In this document: positions 17,127 to 26,226 of the stretch, in pieces | Layout of the letters: each line of letters opens with the position of its first letter | How positions within the stretch are numbered: position 1 is the first letter of the stretch | From: Rubritepida sp. | Lineage (GTDB): Bacteria; Pseudomonadota; Alphaproteobacteria; Acetobacterales; Acetobacteraceae | Length of the DNA: 55,491 nt | Assembly: GCA_028291455.1 (NCBI GenBank) | Contig: JAQGHY010000283.1 | Location: 1 to 55,491, forward strand | Direction of reading: 5' to 3' | Made by a program: the position numbers and the translations under genes | Notes under the pieces: model-generated | Told to the model about the DNA's origin: nothing | Database searches by the model: none | Seen by the model: only the letters and a program-made list of their open reading frames with translations

Positions 17127-17621
17127 TCAGCCCTTGTGGATGGGGTCGATCCACAAGACGCCTTCGGGCTTCTCCACCGGCTCGATGTCGAGATTGACCA
17201 CCACCGCCTCGTTGTCGCTGCGGACGAGGACGCAGGCGAGCGTTTCGTCGTCCTTGGCGTTGATCTCCTGGTGGGGCACGTAGGGCGGCACGTAGATGAA
17301 GTCGCCCGGGCCGGCCTCGGCGACGAATTCCAGCCGCTCGCCCCAGCGCATCCGCGCCCGGCCGCTGACGACATAGATCACGCTTTCCAGCGCGCCATGG
17401 TGGTGCACCCCGGTCTTAGCGCCGGCATGGATGTTCACCGTGCCCGCCCAGATCTTCTGCGCGCCCACCCGGGCGAAGTTGATGGCCGCGGCGCGGTTCA
17501 TCCCCGGTGTCTGAGCCGTATTGGTGTCCAGGCTTCCGGCGGGAATGACGCGGACGCCGGTGTGCTTCCAGCCATCGTCCGGCGGGGCGTCGTGGCTGTG
17601 ATCGTGACCGTCATGCGGCAT
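17127..17621 (-). CDS. Cupin-domain protein
   Basis: A 164-residue single-domain cupin. The first metal motif is seen as [17 protein letters not shown] (about 88-104) and the second as [15 protein letters not shown] (about 122-136), so a metal-binding beta barrel is intact. The start [14 protein letters not shown] is histidine-rich, which may add metal binding. It is convergent with hemC, 6 bp apart, and divergent from the trpG-like gene. Function is not known; enzymatic or sugar/auxin-binding roles are both possible for the fold. Confidence 0.82.
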   Translation of the reverse strand: MPHDGHDHSHDAPPDDGWKHTGVRVIPAGSLDTNTAQTPGMNRAAAINFARVGAQKIWAGTVNIHAGAKTGVHHHGALESVIYVVSGRARMRWGERLEFVAEAGPGDFIYVPPYVPHQEINAKDDETLACVLVRSDNEAVVVNLDIEPVEKPEGVLWIDPIHKG

Positions 17622-17678
17622 GGCTGTAATCCCTTTGTCGCGCTTGACCCTGCGCGTCCTCGGAAGCCATCTTGCCGC

Positions 17679-18260
17679 ATGCTCCTGCTCATCGACAACT
17701 ACGACAGCTTCACCTTCAACCTCTTCCACTTCCTGGGCGACCTGGGCGTGGAAGCCGTGGTCAAGCGCAACGACGCGCTTTCGGTGCAGGATGTCTTCGC
17801 GATGCGGCCCGATGCGATCGTTCTCTCGCCCGGTCCCTGCACGCCGAATGAGGCCGGGATCTGCCTGCCGCTGATCGCCGCCGCGGCCGAAGCCAAGCTG
17901 CCCCTGCTCGGCGTCTGCCTCGGCCACCAGGCGATCGGCCAGGCCTTCGGCGGCAAGGTCGTCCGCGCGGCCGAGCCGGTGCACGGCAAGGTCTGGGAGG
18001 TGCTGCATGACGGCGTGGGCATCTTCGCCGGCCTGCCCTCCCCCTTCCATGCCACGCGCTACCATTCGCTGATCGTGGAACGCGCGACCCTGCCGGCCGA
18101 GCTGGAAATCACGGCCGAGACGTCGGACGGCATCATCATGGGTCTGCAGCATCGTGATCTGCCCATCCATGGCGTGCAGTTCCATCCCGAAAGCATCGCT
18201 TCCGAGCACGGCCATGCGCTGCTGAAGAACTTTCTCGACATGGCCCGCGTCGCCGCCTGA
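17679..18260 (+). CDS. trpG: Anthranilate/aminodeoxychorismate synthase glutamine amidotransferase subunit
   Basis: Class I glutamine amidotransferase that supplies ammonia to TrpE or PabB, 193 residues. It begins [15 protein letters not shown], the classic component II start; the nucleophile is C80 in [10 protein letters not shown] and the His-Glu pair lies in VQFHPESI near residue 172. The oxyanion segment [12 protein letters not shown] is intact. trpE, trpD and trpC are not adjacent, so the partner chain is encoded elsewhere and a PabA role is equally possible. Confidence 0.92.
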   Translation: MLLLIDNYDSFTFNLFHFLGDLGVEAVVKRNDALSVQDVFAMRPDAIVLSPGPCTPNEAGICLPLIAAAAEAKLPLLGVCLGHQAIGQAFGGKVVRAAEPVHGKVWEVLHDGVGIFAGLPSPFHATRYHSLIVERATLPAELEITAETSDGIIMGLQHRDLPIHGVQFHPESIASEHGHALLKNFLDMARVAA

Positions 18261-18325
18261 CTCCCGATTGACACATGGCGATGCTGCAACGCAGCATCCC
18301 CTGCGACAAAAATGGGGTGCGGCGA

Positions 18326-19891
18326 ATGGCCTGGATGCGACGCCTGGGACTTCTGGCTCTGGCCGCGGCCGGCCTCGCGGGGGCGCCGAAACCGGCATCG
18401 GCCGCCAATCTCACCGCCGTGCTGGAAGCCGAGATCGTCACGCTCGATCCGCATTTCATCGGCGCCTATATCACCCGCACCTTCGGCTACATGGTGTTCG
18501 ACACGCTCTTCGCGCCGGACAGCAACTTCAACTACCGGCCGCAGATGGTGGCGAGCCACACGGTCTCGCCCGACGGGCTGACCTGGACCTTCATCCTGCG
18601 CGACGGCCTGCTGTTCCATGACGGCAGCCCCGTCACCTCGGCGGATGTGGTCGCCTCGCTGCAACGCTGGTCCAGCCGCGCGGCCCTCGGCGGACGGCTC
18701 ATGGCGGTCACCGACAGCCTGACGGCGCGCGACCCCAAGACCTTCGTCCTCGTGCTGAAGGAGCCCTACGGCCTCGTCATTGAGACGCTGGGCACCATGG
18801 CTTCGCCCACGCCGTTCATCATGCCCGAACGCATCGCCCGCACGCCCGGCACCGAGCGCATCACCGAAATCATCGGCTCGGGCCCCTTCACCTATTCTCG
18901 CGCCGATCACCGCCCCGGCGACCGCATGCTGCTGCGCCGCAACGCCCGCTACGTGCCGCGCGACGAGCCGGCGGATTTCCTCGCCGGTGGCAAGCGCGTG
19001 ATGATCGACGCGCTCGATATCCGCGTCGTGCCCGATGCCGGTACCGCCGCCTCCGCGCTGCAGGCCGGCGAGATCGACTACCTGCAAGACGCGCCCTTCG
19101 ACCTGCTGCCGCTATTCGAGCGCAACCGGCGGCTGACGGTGCAGAACTTCACCGGCCCGCAGATGTTCACCGGGCATTTCCGGCTGAACCACGTCGCACC
19201 GCCCTTCGACGACCCGGCCATCCGCGCCGTTCTGCTTCGCCTGGTGGACCAGAACGAGGTGATGCAGGGCTTCGGACTGAGCGCGACCTACGCCCGCTCC
19301 TGCGCCGCCTTCTTCACCTGCGGCGGGCCGAATGAATCCACGGTCGGCGTATCGGCGCTGGAAAACCCCTCGATCGAAGCGGCGCGGACCGCCCTGCGCG
19401 CCACGCGCTACAACAACGAGCCGATCGTGCTGATGATCGCCTCGGACCTCGAGGCCGCGAAGGTCTCCACCGAAATCCTCGCCGACCGCATGCGCCGCGC
19501 CGGCTTCAACGTGGATGCCCAGGTGACCGACTGGGCCACCCTGCTCGCCCGCCGCACCCGTCGCGAGGGTTGGCATGCCTATGGCGTGCATGCGCTGAAT
19601 GTCGATCTCGGCTCGCCGCTCACCAATTCGGTGATCAGTTTCAACTGCCAGAATACCGGCACCGTCGGCTTCATGTGCGTCCCGCGCCTGAACGAGCTCT
19701 TCGACGCCTTCGCCCGGGCGCCGTCGGCCGAGGCCCGCAGCGCCATTGCCGGCGAGATCCAGGGGATCGTCTACAGCCAGGGCCTGGCCGTGCCCTGGGG
19801 CCAGTTCGCCCAGCCCGCGGCCTATCGCGCGACGCTGCGAAACATGATCCCCTCGGCCATCCCGCTTTTCTGGAACGTCGAGAAGCCCTGA
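18326..19891 (+). CDS. ABC transporter substrate-binding protein, SBP family 5
   Basis: Periplasmic binding protein of the dipeptide/oligopeptide class, 521 residues. A signal peptide (LGLLALAAAGLAGAPKPASA) covers about 1-25. Family landmarks include ETLDPH-like VTLDPHFIGA, LTWTFILRDGLLFHDG and GSGPFTYS. I take the ATG at 18326 behind GGGGTG; the upstream in-frame ATG at 18275 has no ribosome site and would lengthen the n-region by 17 residues. No permease or ATPase genes are nearby; instead it is coupled by a 1-nt overlap to a GMC oxidoreductase, suggesting import of that enzyme's substrate. Confidence 0.9.
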   Translation: MAWMRRLGLLALAAAGLAGAPKPASAANLTAVLEAEIVTLDPHFIGAYITRTFGYMVFDTLFAPDSNFNYRPQMVASHTVSPDGLTWTFILRDGLLFHDGSPVTSADVVASLQRWSSRAALGGRLMAVTDSLTARDPKTFVLVLKEPYGLVIETLGTMASPTPFIMPERIARTPGTERITEIIGSGPFTYSRADHRPGDRMLLRRNARYVPRDEPADFLAGGKRVMIDALDIRVVPDAGTAASALQAGEIDYLQDAPFDLLPLFERNRRLTVQNFTGPQMFTGHFRLNHVAPPFDDPAIRAVLLRLVDQNEVMQGFGLSATYARSCAAFFTCGGPNESTVGVSALENPSIEAARTALRATRYNNEPIVLMIASDLEAAKVSTEILADRMRRAGFNVDAQVTDWATLLARRTRREGWHAYGVHALNVDLGSPLTNSVISFNCQNTGTVGFMCVPRLNELFDAFARAPSAEARSAIAGEIQGIVYSQGLAVPWGQFAQPAAYRATLRNMIPSAIPLFWNVEKP

Positions 19892-21471
19892 TGACCGAAT
19901 ATGACGTGATCGTCGTCGGTGCCGGTTCCGCCGGCGCCGCCCTGGCCGGCCGGCTCTCCGAGGACGCCAGCCGCAACGTGTTGCTGCTGGATGCCGGGCG
20001 CGACTGGCGTGCGGCCGAGGCGCCGCCGGCGCTGCGCTCCAGCAACATCATCCCCTTCATGCACGACCGGCAGAACCAGCTCGACTGGCAATGGCCGGAG
20101 CTGCACACCCGCCGCTCCCGCGCGCAGCCGGCCAAGTACTACTGGCGCGGCAAGGCGCTGGGCGGTTCCTCCACGGTCAATGCGCAGATCGCGATCTGGG
20201 GCGTCGCCGCCGCCTTCGACGCCTGGGCGGAATCCGGCTGCGAGGGCTGGTCCGCCGAGGAGGTGCTGCCGCTCTTCGCCAAGCTCGAGGACGACCCCGA
20301 CATGAAGGAGGCGCCCCATCACGGCGTCGGCGGGCCGATCCCGGTCTATCGCGCCCCGCAGGAGACCTGGGGTGCCGTGGACAAGGGGCTGCGCGATGCG
20401 GCGCTGGCTTGCGGCTATCCCTGGAACCCGGACCTCAATGCGCCGGAGAACCACGGCGTCTCCTGCTACCCCATCAACAGCCGCAACTTTGAGCGCGTGA
20501 CGACCAATGACGGCTATCTGGAGCCGGCGCGCGGACGAAAGAACCTCACCATCCGCGGCGGCGCGCTGGTGGAGCGCGTCATCGTCGAGAACGGCCGCGC
20601 GACGGCCGTGCGCGTAATGCTTGACGGCGAGTGGCAGGAGATTAAGGCGCGGGAGATCGTGCTCTCGTCGGGCGCCATCCATTCGCCCGCGATCCTGCTG
20701 CGCTCGGGCCTCGGCCCCGCCGCCGAGCTTGCTGCACTCGGCATCGCCGTGGTCGCGGACATGCCGCATGTCGGCAAGAATTTCCACGACCACGCGATCT
20801 GCCGCACTAATCTCGCGCTGAAGCCAGAATACGTGTCGCAGGACCCCAAGCAGCGCCACACCAATTCCTGCGTCACCTACAGCTCCGGCCTCGGCGGCGG
20901 CGGCTTTCGGGACATGATCTTCATCGGCTTCAATCACCGTTTCCTCGGGCAGGGCAGCATGCCGGGCTCGATGGGCGGCGTGGCGGCGGGTATCTACGAC
21001 GTCTTCTCGCGCGGCGAGCTGAAACTGGCCTCGGCCGACCCGCGCATCGATCCCGTCGTGGAGGAGAACATGCTCTCCGACCACCGCGACGTGATCCGCA
21101 TGCGCGACGCCGTGCGCCGCCTGGCGCAGATGGCGGCGCATCCCGCTCTGGCCGGCATCTGCACGAGCAGCACCTTCGGCGAGACCGGCATCGACATCGC
21201 CGAGGTGGCGGCGCTGCCGACCGATGCGCTCGACGCGTTGATGCTGGAACAGGTCAACGACATGCAGCACGCCGCCGGCACCTGCAAGATGACGGCCTAT
21301 GAGGACCCCCGCGGCGTAATCGATCCCGACCTTCGGGTGAAGGGGATCGACGGCCTGCGCGTCGCCGACGCCTCCATCATGCCCTATGACTGCCGGGCCA
21401 ATACGCACTTCACCTGCGTGATGATCGGCGAATGGCTAGCACAGAAGATGAAGGCCGAAGCTACTGCCTGA
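19891..21471 (+). CDS. GMC-family FAD oxidoreductase (choline-dehydrogenase-like)
   Basis: Flavoprotein that oxidises alcohols, 526 residues. The N-terminal dinucleotide fold has VVGAGSAGAALAGRL (about 8-22); GMC signature 1 is near 83-100 (RGKALGGSSTVNAQI) and signature 2 around 262-276 (SSGAIHSPAILLRSG). The C-terminal active region includes HAAGTCKM (about 464) and the RANTHFTC block. In this last block the usual catalytic H-x-N order is changed to N-T-H, so the substrate may differ from choline. TGATG overlap with the binding protein gene. Confidence 0.92.
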   Translation: MTEYDVIVVGAGSAGAALAGRLSEDASRNVLLLDAGRDWRAAEAPPALRSSNIIPFMHDRQNQLDWQWPELHTRRSRAQPAKYYWRGKALGGSSTVNAQIAIWGVAAAFDAWAESGCEGWSAEEVLPLFAKLEDDPDMKEAPHHGVGGPIPVYRAPQETWGAVDKGLRDAALACGYPWNPDLNAPENHGVSCYPINSRNFERVTTNDGYLEPARGRKNLTIRGGALVERVIVENGRATAVRVMLDGEWQEIKAREIVLSSGAIHSPAILLRSGLGPAAELAALGIAVVADMPHVGKNFHDHAICRTNLALKPEYVSQDPKQRHTNSCVTYSSGLGGGGFRDMIFIGFNHRFLGQGSMPGSMGGVAAGIYDVFSRGELKLASADPRIDPVVEENMLSDHRDVIRMRDAVRRLAQMAAHPALAGICTSSTFGETGIDIAEVAALPTDALDALMLEQVNDMQHAAGTCKMTAYEDPRGVIDPDLRVKGIDGLRVADASIMPYDCRANTHFTCVMIGEWLAQKMKAEATA

Positions 21472-21478
21472 AGCGGAA

Positions 21479-21496
21479 GGCATGGATTTCCATGCC
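21479..21496. terminator. Perfect 7-bp stem-loop after the GMC gene
   Basis: GGCATGG-ATTT-CCATGCC begins 8 bases after the GMC oxidoreductase stop. No T-run follows on either strand, so it is a weak terminator candidate or an mRNA 3'-end stabiliser. It lies in the 84-bp gap before the diguanylate cyclase gene and could also be a protein-binding palindrome. Confidence 0.4.
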
Positions 21497-21555
21497 AAAG
21501 TAATGAGAGTGCCTTTCCTCTATTGCACGCTGCGGTTGCATGACCCTATTGGGCC

Positions 21556-22716
21556 GTGGATTCCCGTACCGCTTTCATCGCCGCGTCGCTAATGATGCTT
21601 GCCAATGGCGGCGTCCTGGGCCTGATCTATCGCGACTTGCCGGCCGCCCTTCGGCCCTCGGCCAGAAGCTGGCAGGCCGGCACACTGCTCAACGCCGCGG
21701 GTTGCGCCTTATGCGCGTTCCAGTCGCAGCTGCCGCTGGTGCCGCTGGTCACGGCGGCCAACGGCCTCATCCTTTTCGGCCTGACGATCTACTGGCGGTC
21801 GCTTCAACAGTTCTATGATCTTCCGGCGCAGCCATGGCAGTACCTGCCGGCGATCGGCGGAACCCTTGCCGTCTTCTGGTTCTCCGCCTTCCATCCGGAC
21901 ACCACGATCCGCATTGTCCTCATCTCGATGGCTTGGCTGATTCTAATGGGTGGCTGCGTTTCGATCCTGACAGGCAGGACCCGCCGCGACACCGCGCGGA
22001 GCCGGCAGATGCTGCTGGCGCTCTTCATCGCCATCATGGTGCTCACCGCCTTCCGCGCGGTGTTCTTTGTCGCGGCCGGCGTGCCGGCGGATTTCAGCAT
22101 CGCCGACAATGCGAGCTGGATGAACCTCGCATCGCCCCTGGTGTCGGCGATCATGCCGGTGATCGGGACGACGGCCTTCGCGCTGATGTGCTCGGAACGG
22201 CTTCGCCGCCAGTGGGAGCGCGCCGCCTCCACCGACTATCTGACCGGCCTGGCCAACCGCCGCACTCTCACCGAGACGGGGCAGCATCGGTTCCAGCAGT
22301 CGCGCATTCGGGATGGCGGGATCGCACTCGCCCTCATCGACATCGACAACTTCAAGTCGATCAACGACCAGTATGGGCACGAGGCCGGGGACCTGGCCCT
22401 GAAGCAGGTCGCCGCCTGTCTGAGGACCGAGGTTGGCCTCGCCGATATCCTGGCCCGGACGGGAGGCGAGGAGTTCGTCGTGCTACTTGGCGAGACCGAA
22501 CCCGGCCAGGCGCAGCTTACCGCCGAGCGCCTGCGCCTGGCCGTGCAGCGCCATAGCTTCATCCTGCGCGGGGCTCATCTTCCGCTCACCGTATCCGTTG
22601 GGATCGCCGTGTCGCGGGCCGGCGACACCGATTTCGACAGCCTGCTCCGCCGCGCCGACCAGGCGATGTATGCGGCCAAGGCGGGCGGGCGGAACCGCAT
22701 CGAACTGGCGGCATAG
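21556..22716 (+). CDS. Membrane-bound diguanylate cyclase (GGDEF)
   Basis: A 386-residue protein with about six to seven N-terminal membrane helices (residues 5-215) and a GGDEF domain (about 222-386). The active site is GGEEF at 303-307, preceded by DIDNFKSINDQYGHEAGD, so cyclase activity making c-di-GMP is expected. The inhibitory I-site RxxD is degenerate (GLAD), so product inhibition is probably absent. The start is GTG at 21556; an in-frame ATG at 21592 is possible. The membrane part is an unclassified sensor, not MHYT or 7TMR that I can tell. Confidence 0.9.
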   Translation: MDSRTAFIAASLMMLANGGVLGLIYRDLPAALRPSARSWQAGTLLNAAGCALCAFQSQLPLVPLVTAANGLILFGLTIYWRSLQQFYDLPAQPWQYLPAIGGTLAVFWFSAFHPDTTIRIVLISMAWLILMGGCVSILTGRTRRDTARSRQMLLALFIAIMVLTAFRAVFFVAAGVPADFSIADNASWMNLASPLVSAIMPVIGTTAFALMCSERLRRQWERAASTDYLTGLANRRTLTETGQHRFQQSRIRDGGIALALIDIDNFKSINDQYGHEAGDLALKQVAACLRTEVGLADILARTGGEEFVVLLGETEPGQAQLTAERLRLAVQRHSFILRGAHLPLTVSVGIAVSRAGDTDFDSLLRRADQAMYAAKAGGRNRIELAA

Positions 22717-22780
22717 GGCGCGCTGCCGTCTTGCGCGGCGCGCCGTCAGCAACGACGCTGCGTGGAAATGGAGGACTCCC

Positions 22781-23569
22781 ATGACCGAAGCGCCCATGCT
22801 GCTCGAAATCGATGCGCGCGGCATCGCCACCGCCACGCTGAACCGCCCTGCCCTCGGCAATGCCTATAACGGCGAGATGCTGGAGGCGCTGATCACCGGC
22901 ATCCCCAAGCTCACCGAAGATGCCTCGATCCGCGCCCTCGTCATCCGCGGGGCGGGCAAGCACTTCCAGGCGGGGGCGGACATCAACTGGCTCACCGCCG
23001 CCGCCGAGGCCCCACCGGAGCAGGCCTTCGCGGCCTCGATGCAGACGACCCGCGCCATGCAGCTCCTCAACGAGTTCCCCAAGCCCAGCTTCGCCGTGAT
23101 CCACGGCGCCTGCTTCGGCGGCGGCACCGGCATCGCCTGCTGCGTGGACGTGGCGCTCGCCACCACACGGGCCAGCTTCGGCATCACCGAGGTCCGCGTC
23201 GGCGTGGCGCCGACGCCCATCTCCACGCACATGGTCCACGCCATGGGCCTGCGCCACGCCCGCCGCTACGCCATCACCGGCGAGCGCTTCGGGCCGGAGG
23301 AGGCGATGCGGATCGGCCTGGTGCATGAGGTGCTTGCGCCCGAAACCATCGAGGCGCGGCTGGAGGAGATCATCGCCGCGATGCTGCTCTCCTCGCCGGC
23401 CGGAATCGCCGCGACGAAGCGGAGCCTGCTGGAGTCCAACGGGCTCACGCTGGACGCGCACCAGATGACACAGCTCGCCAATGAAAGCTGGATGCAGCGG
23501 GCGGGGGCCGAAGGGCGCGAGGGGCTGGCCGCATTCCGCGAAAAGCGGAAGCCACGCTGGGCAGTCTGA
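22781..23569 (+). CDS. Enoyl-CoA hydratase/isomerase family protein
   Basis: Crotonase-fold enzyme, 262 residues. The oxyanion-hole segments are GKHFQAGADINWL (about 59-71) and HGACFGGGTGIACCVDVALA (about 107-126). The glutamate at the first catalytic position is replaced in the GGGTGIA stretch but E is kept in ITEVRVGVAP, so hydratase or isomerase activity cannot be settled. The ATG at 22781 follows GGAGGA. Convergent with the SDR gene 4 bp away. Confidence 0.9.
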   Translation: MTEAPMLLEIDARGIATATLNRPALGNAYNGEMLEALITGIPKLTEDASIRALVIRGAGKHFQAGADINWLTAAAEAPPEQAFAASMQTTRAMQLLNEFPKPSFAVIHGACFGGGTGIACCVDVALATTRASFGITEVRVGVAPTPISTHMVHAMGLRHARRYAITGERFGPEEAMRIGLVHEVLAPETIEARLEEIIAAMLLSSPAGIAATKRSLLESNGLTLDAHQMTQLANESWMQRAGAEGREGLAAFREKRKPRWAV

Positions 23570-23573
23570 CCCG

Positions 23574-24305
23574 TCAGAAGTGCGAGAGGTAGCCGCCATC
23601 CACGGCCAGGACCTGCCCGGTGATGTAGGAAGCACCGGGCGACGCCAGGAACACGAAGGCACCGGCGATCTCGGACGGCTCGCCCCAGCGCCCCAGCGAC
23701 GTCCGCTGCTTCAGCCACTCCCCGACCGTCGCGTCGGCGACCATCTCCGCATTGGCCGCCGTCGCGAAGAAGCCGGGCGCGACCGCGTTCACGGTGATCT
23801 TCCGCGGCCCGAGCTCGGCGGCGAGCGCGCGGGTCAGCGCCTCCAGCCCGCCCTTGGCCGCGGTATAGGCGGCATCGCCGGAACGGGCGATCTGCCCCGC
23901 GATGGAAGTGACGTTGATGATGCGCCCCCCCTCCGGCATTCCCCTGGCCACGATGCGGGAGAGGTGAAGCGGCGCGATCAGGTCCACCTCCAGCAGATCG
24001 CGGATCGCGGGCAACTCCAGGCTGTCCAACGCGCCTCGCGCACGGACGCCGGCATTGTTGACGAGGATGTCGATATGCCCGGCGGCGGCGATGGCCGCCT
24101 CAAAACCGTCCAGCCGCGCCAGATCCAGCACGAACGGCGATGCACGCCCGCCTTCCGCGAGGATCGCCTGGACCGCGGCATCTACGCCAGCCGTCTCGCG
24201 GCCGTGGACGAGGACATGCGCGCCGGCGGCGGCCAGCGCGCGAGCTATCTCGAAGCCCAGCCCCCGCGAAGCGCCGGTGACGAGGGCAACCTTGTTCTCA
24301 AGCAT
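23574..24305 (-). CDS. Short-chain dehydrogenase/reductase
   Basis: Classical SDR, 243 residues. Cofactor motif TGASRGLG at about 10-17, NNAG at about 83-86, and the Ser-Tyr-Lys catalytic set in SIAG...YTAAKGG (about 134-155). The C-terminal segment YITGQVLAVDGGYL is typical of the FabG/gluconate-5-dehydrogenase group. The NADP(H) preference is suggested by the R in the glycine loop. No operon partner is seen. Confidence 0.92.
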   Translation of the reverse strand: MLENKVALVTGASRGLGFEIARALAAAGAHVLVHGRETAGVDAAVQAILAEGGRASPFVLDLARLDGFEAAIAAAGHIDILVNNAGVRARGALDSLELPAIRDLLEVDLIAPLHLSRIVARGMPEGGRIINVTSIAGQIARSGDAAYTAAKGGLEALTRALAAELGPRKITVNAVAPGFFATAANAEMVADATVGEWLKQRTSLGRWGEPSEIAGAFVFLASPGASYITGQVLAVDGGYLSHF

Positions 24306-24359
24306 GCTGGATGTCTGAGCCGGGGCCTGCCGCCAGTCAATCCGGATCGCGGCGCCGCT

Positions 24360-24911
24360 TCAGCCGACCGCGGCGATCCAGTCCGCGAAGGCCTTCATGA
24401 AGGCGGCGAAGAAGTCGCGCGTGCCCTCCTTGGCGAGGCTTCCGTCATCCAGGAACAACGACGCCGCCCCGCCCACATAGGCTTCCGGCTGCTGCAGGAC
24501 GGGCATGTTGAGGAAGACCAGCGACTGGCGCAGATGGTGGTTCGCACCGAAGCCGCCGATCGCACCCGGCGATACGCTCATAACCGCCGCCGGCTTGCGA
24601 TCCCAAATGCTTTTCCCATAGGGGCGCGAACCCACGTCGATGGCGTTCTTCAGCACGCTCGGCACGGAGCGGTTGTATTCCGGCGTGACGAAGAGCACGG
24701 CGTCGAAGCCCTTCACCTTCTCGCGGAACGCCTCCCAGGCCTGCGGCGGCCGGTTTTCGTCATCGAGATCCTGGTCGTAGATCGGGAGGTCGCCGATCTC
24801 GACGATTTCCATACGAAGCGCCTCGGGCGCCACAGCCATCAGGGCCTGGGCCGCGCGCCTGTTGAACGAGGCCTTGCGCAGGCTACCGACGATCACCGCT
24901 ACCGCTGTCAT
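24360..24911 (-). CDS. NAD(P)H-dependent FMN reductase (ChrR/azoreductase-like)
   Basis: Flavodoxin-fold reductase, 183 residues. The FMN phosphate loop is GSLRKASFNRR (about 9-19), with the PEYNRSVPSVLKNAID flavin-ring segment (about 77-92) typical of the ChrR/YieF type. Such enzymes reduce quinones, chromate or azo dyes. The start overlaps the NDH-2 stop by ATGA, so the two reductases are co-produced. Confidence 0.92.
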   Translation of the reverse strand: MTAVAVIVGSLRKASFNRRAAQALMAVAPEALRMEIVEIGDLPIYDQDLDDENRPPQAWEAFREKVKGFDAVLFVTPEYNRSVPSVLKNAIDVGSRPYGKSIWDRKPAAVMSVSPGAIGGFGANHHLRQSLVFLNMPVLQQPEAYVGGAASLFLDDGSLAKEGTRDFFAAFMKAFADWIAAVG

Positions 24912-26215
24912 GGCTTATGCTCCGCCAGGGGGTTGGAAGTCTGGGATTTGGATTGGGTACCCTGAGTAATGAGCCGGGCGCTTCGTTGGTTGCGTGCATG
25001 AATCCACAGCCAGCTGATCGCGACGCTGAGCCGGGTCCGCACGCCGATGAGGAAGTAGATATGCGCGATCCCCCAGAGCCACCATGCGAGGGTGCCACGC
25101 AGCTTGATCCATCCGAAGTCGGTCACCGCGCGCCGCTTGCCGATCTGCGCAAGGCTGCCGGCATGCCTGTACCGGAACGGCACCGGCGAGGCGTGGCCAC
25201 CCAGCCGGCGCCGGATCGTCGCGGCGACGTGCCTGCCCTGCTGCTTCGCCGCCGGAGCGATGCCAGGCACCGGCTTTCCATCGGGTCCGGCGACCGACAC
25301 GGTGTCGCCGATGGCGAAGATCTCGGGATGGCCGGGCACGGTGAGATCCGGCTGCACCAGGAGCCGTCCTGCCCGGTCCGCCGGCACGCCGAGCCATTCC
25401 GCCGCGGGCGAGGCCCGCACGCCGGCCGCCCAGATGATGGTCCGCGCTTCCAGAATCCGGTCGCCGTAGACAACGCCCTCCGCACTGCATTCCGACACCG
25501 CCCGGCCGAGCTCGACCTCGACGCCGAGATCTTCCAGCGAGCGCTGCGCATAGGCAGCAAGGTCCTCGGCAAAGCCCGGCAGCACGCGCTTACCCGCCTC
25601 GATGAGGATGACGCGCGCCTCCTGGGTATGGATATTGCGAAAGTCGGCCGGCAAGGTGTCGCGGGCCAGTTCCGCAATCGTTCCCGCGAGTTCGACGCCG
25701 GTCGGCCCGGCGCCGATGACGACGAAGGCCAGCAACGCCGCGCGCAGGCGAGGATCGGGTTCGATTTCGGCACGCTCGAAGGCCAGCAGGATGCGGCGGC
25801 GGATGCGCGTGGCGTCCTCGATGGTCTTGAGCCCGGGCGCGAAGGGCTCCCATTCGTCATGGCCGAAATAGGCGTGCCGCGCCCCTGTCGCGAGGATGAG
25901 GGTGTCGTAAGGCAAGCTTCCACCCTCATCGAGCAGGACGCGATGGGCGGCCGCATCCACGCCCGCGACCGTGGCGAGCACCGTGGTCACGTCGGCGCGA
26001 TCGCGGAGCACCGCGCGGATGGGCCAGGCGATCTCCGACGTCGCCAGCGAGGCGGTCGCGACTTGGTACAGCAGCGGCTGGAAGATGTGATGGTTGCGCT
26101 GGTCGACGAGCGTGATCGCCGCCCCCGCTCCCGCGAGACGCTGGACCGCTTCCAGCCCGCCGAACCCGCCGCCGACGACCACGATCCGATGCGGCGGCAG
26201 GACATCTTCGGCCAT
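24908..26215 (-). CDS. Type II NADH dehydrogenase / FAD-dependent oxidoreductase
   Basis: Non-proton-pumping NADH:quinone oxidoreductase, 435 residues. FAD fold VVVGGGFGGLEAV (about 11-23), the conserved VDQRNHHIFQPLLYQVATASL (20-residue limit reached in family motif), NAD fold VVIGAGPTGVELAG (about 163-176) and IFAIGDT near residue 297. The C-terminal membrane-anchoring helix is seen as WWLWGIAHIYFLIGV. The ATG at 26215 is preferred to a TTG one codon upstream. It feeds electrons to quinone and is coupled to an FMN reductase. Confidence 0.92.
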   Translation of the reverse strand: MAEDVLPPHRIVVVGGGFGGLEAVQRLAGAGAAITLVDQRNHHIFQPLLYQVATASLATSEIAWPIRAVLRDRADVTTVLATVAGVDAAAHRVLLDEGGSLPYDTLILATGARHAYFGHDEWEPFAPGLKTIEDATRIRRRILLAFERAEIEPDPRLRAALLAFVVIGAGPTGVELAGTIAELARDTLPADFRNIHTQEARVILIEAGKRVLPGFAEDLAAYAQRSLEDLGVEVELGRAVSECSAEGVVYGDRILEARTIIWAAGVRASPAAEWLGVPADRAGRLLVQPDLTVPGHPEIFAIGDTVSVAGPDGKPVPGIAPAAKQQGRHVAATIRRRLGGHASPVPFRYRHAGSLAQIGKRRAVTDFGWIKLRGTLAWWLWGIAHIYFLIGVRTRLSVAISWLWIHARNQRSARLITQGTQSKSQTSNPLAEHKP

Positions 26216-26226
26216 CAAAGAAACCG

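Noticed and set aside
19822..21408. Long minus-strand frame opposite the GMC oxidoreductase
   Set aside because: The plus-strand gene has full FAD and GMC motifs; the antisense frame has none.
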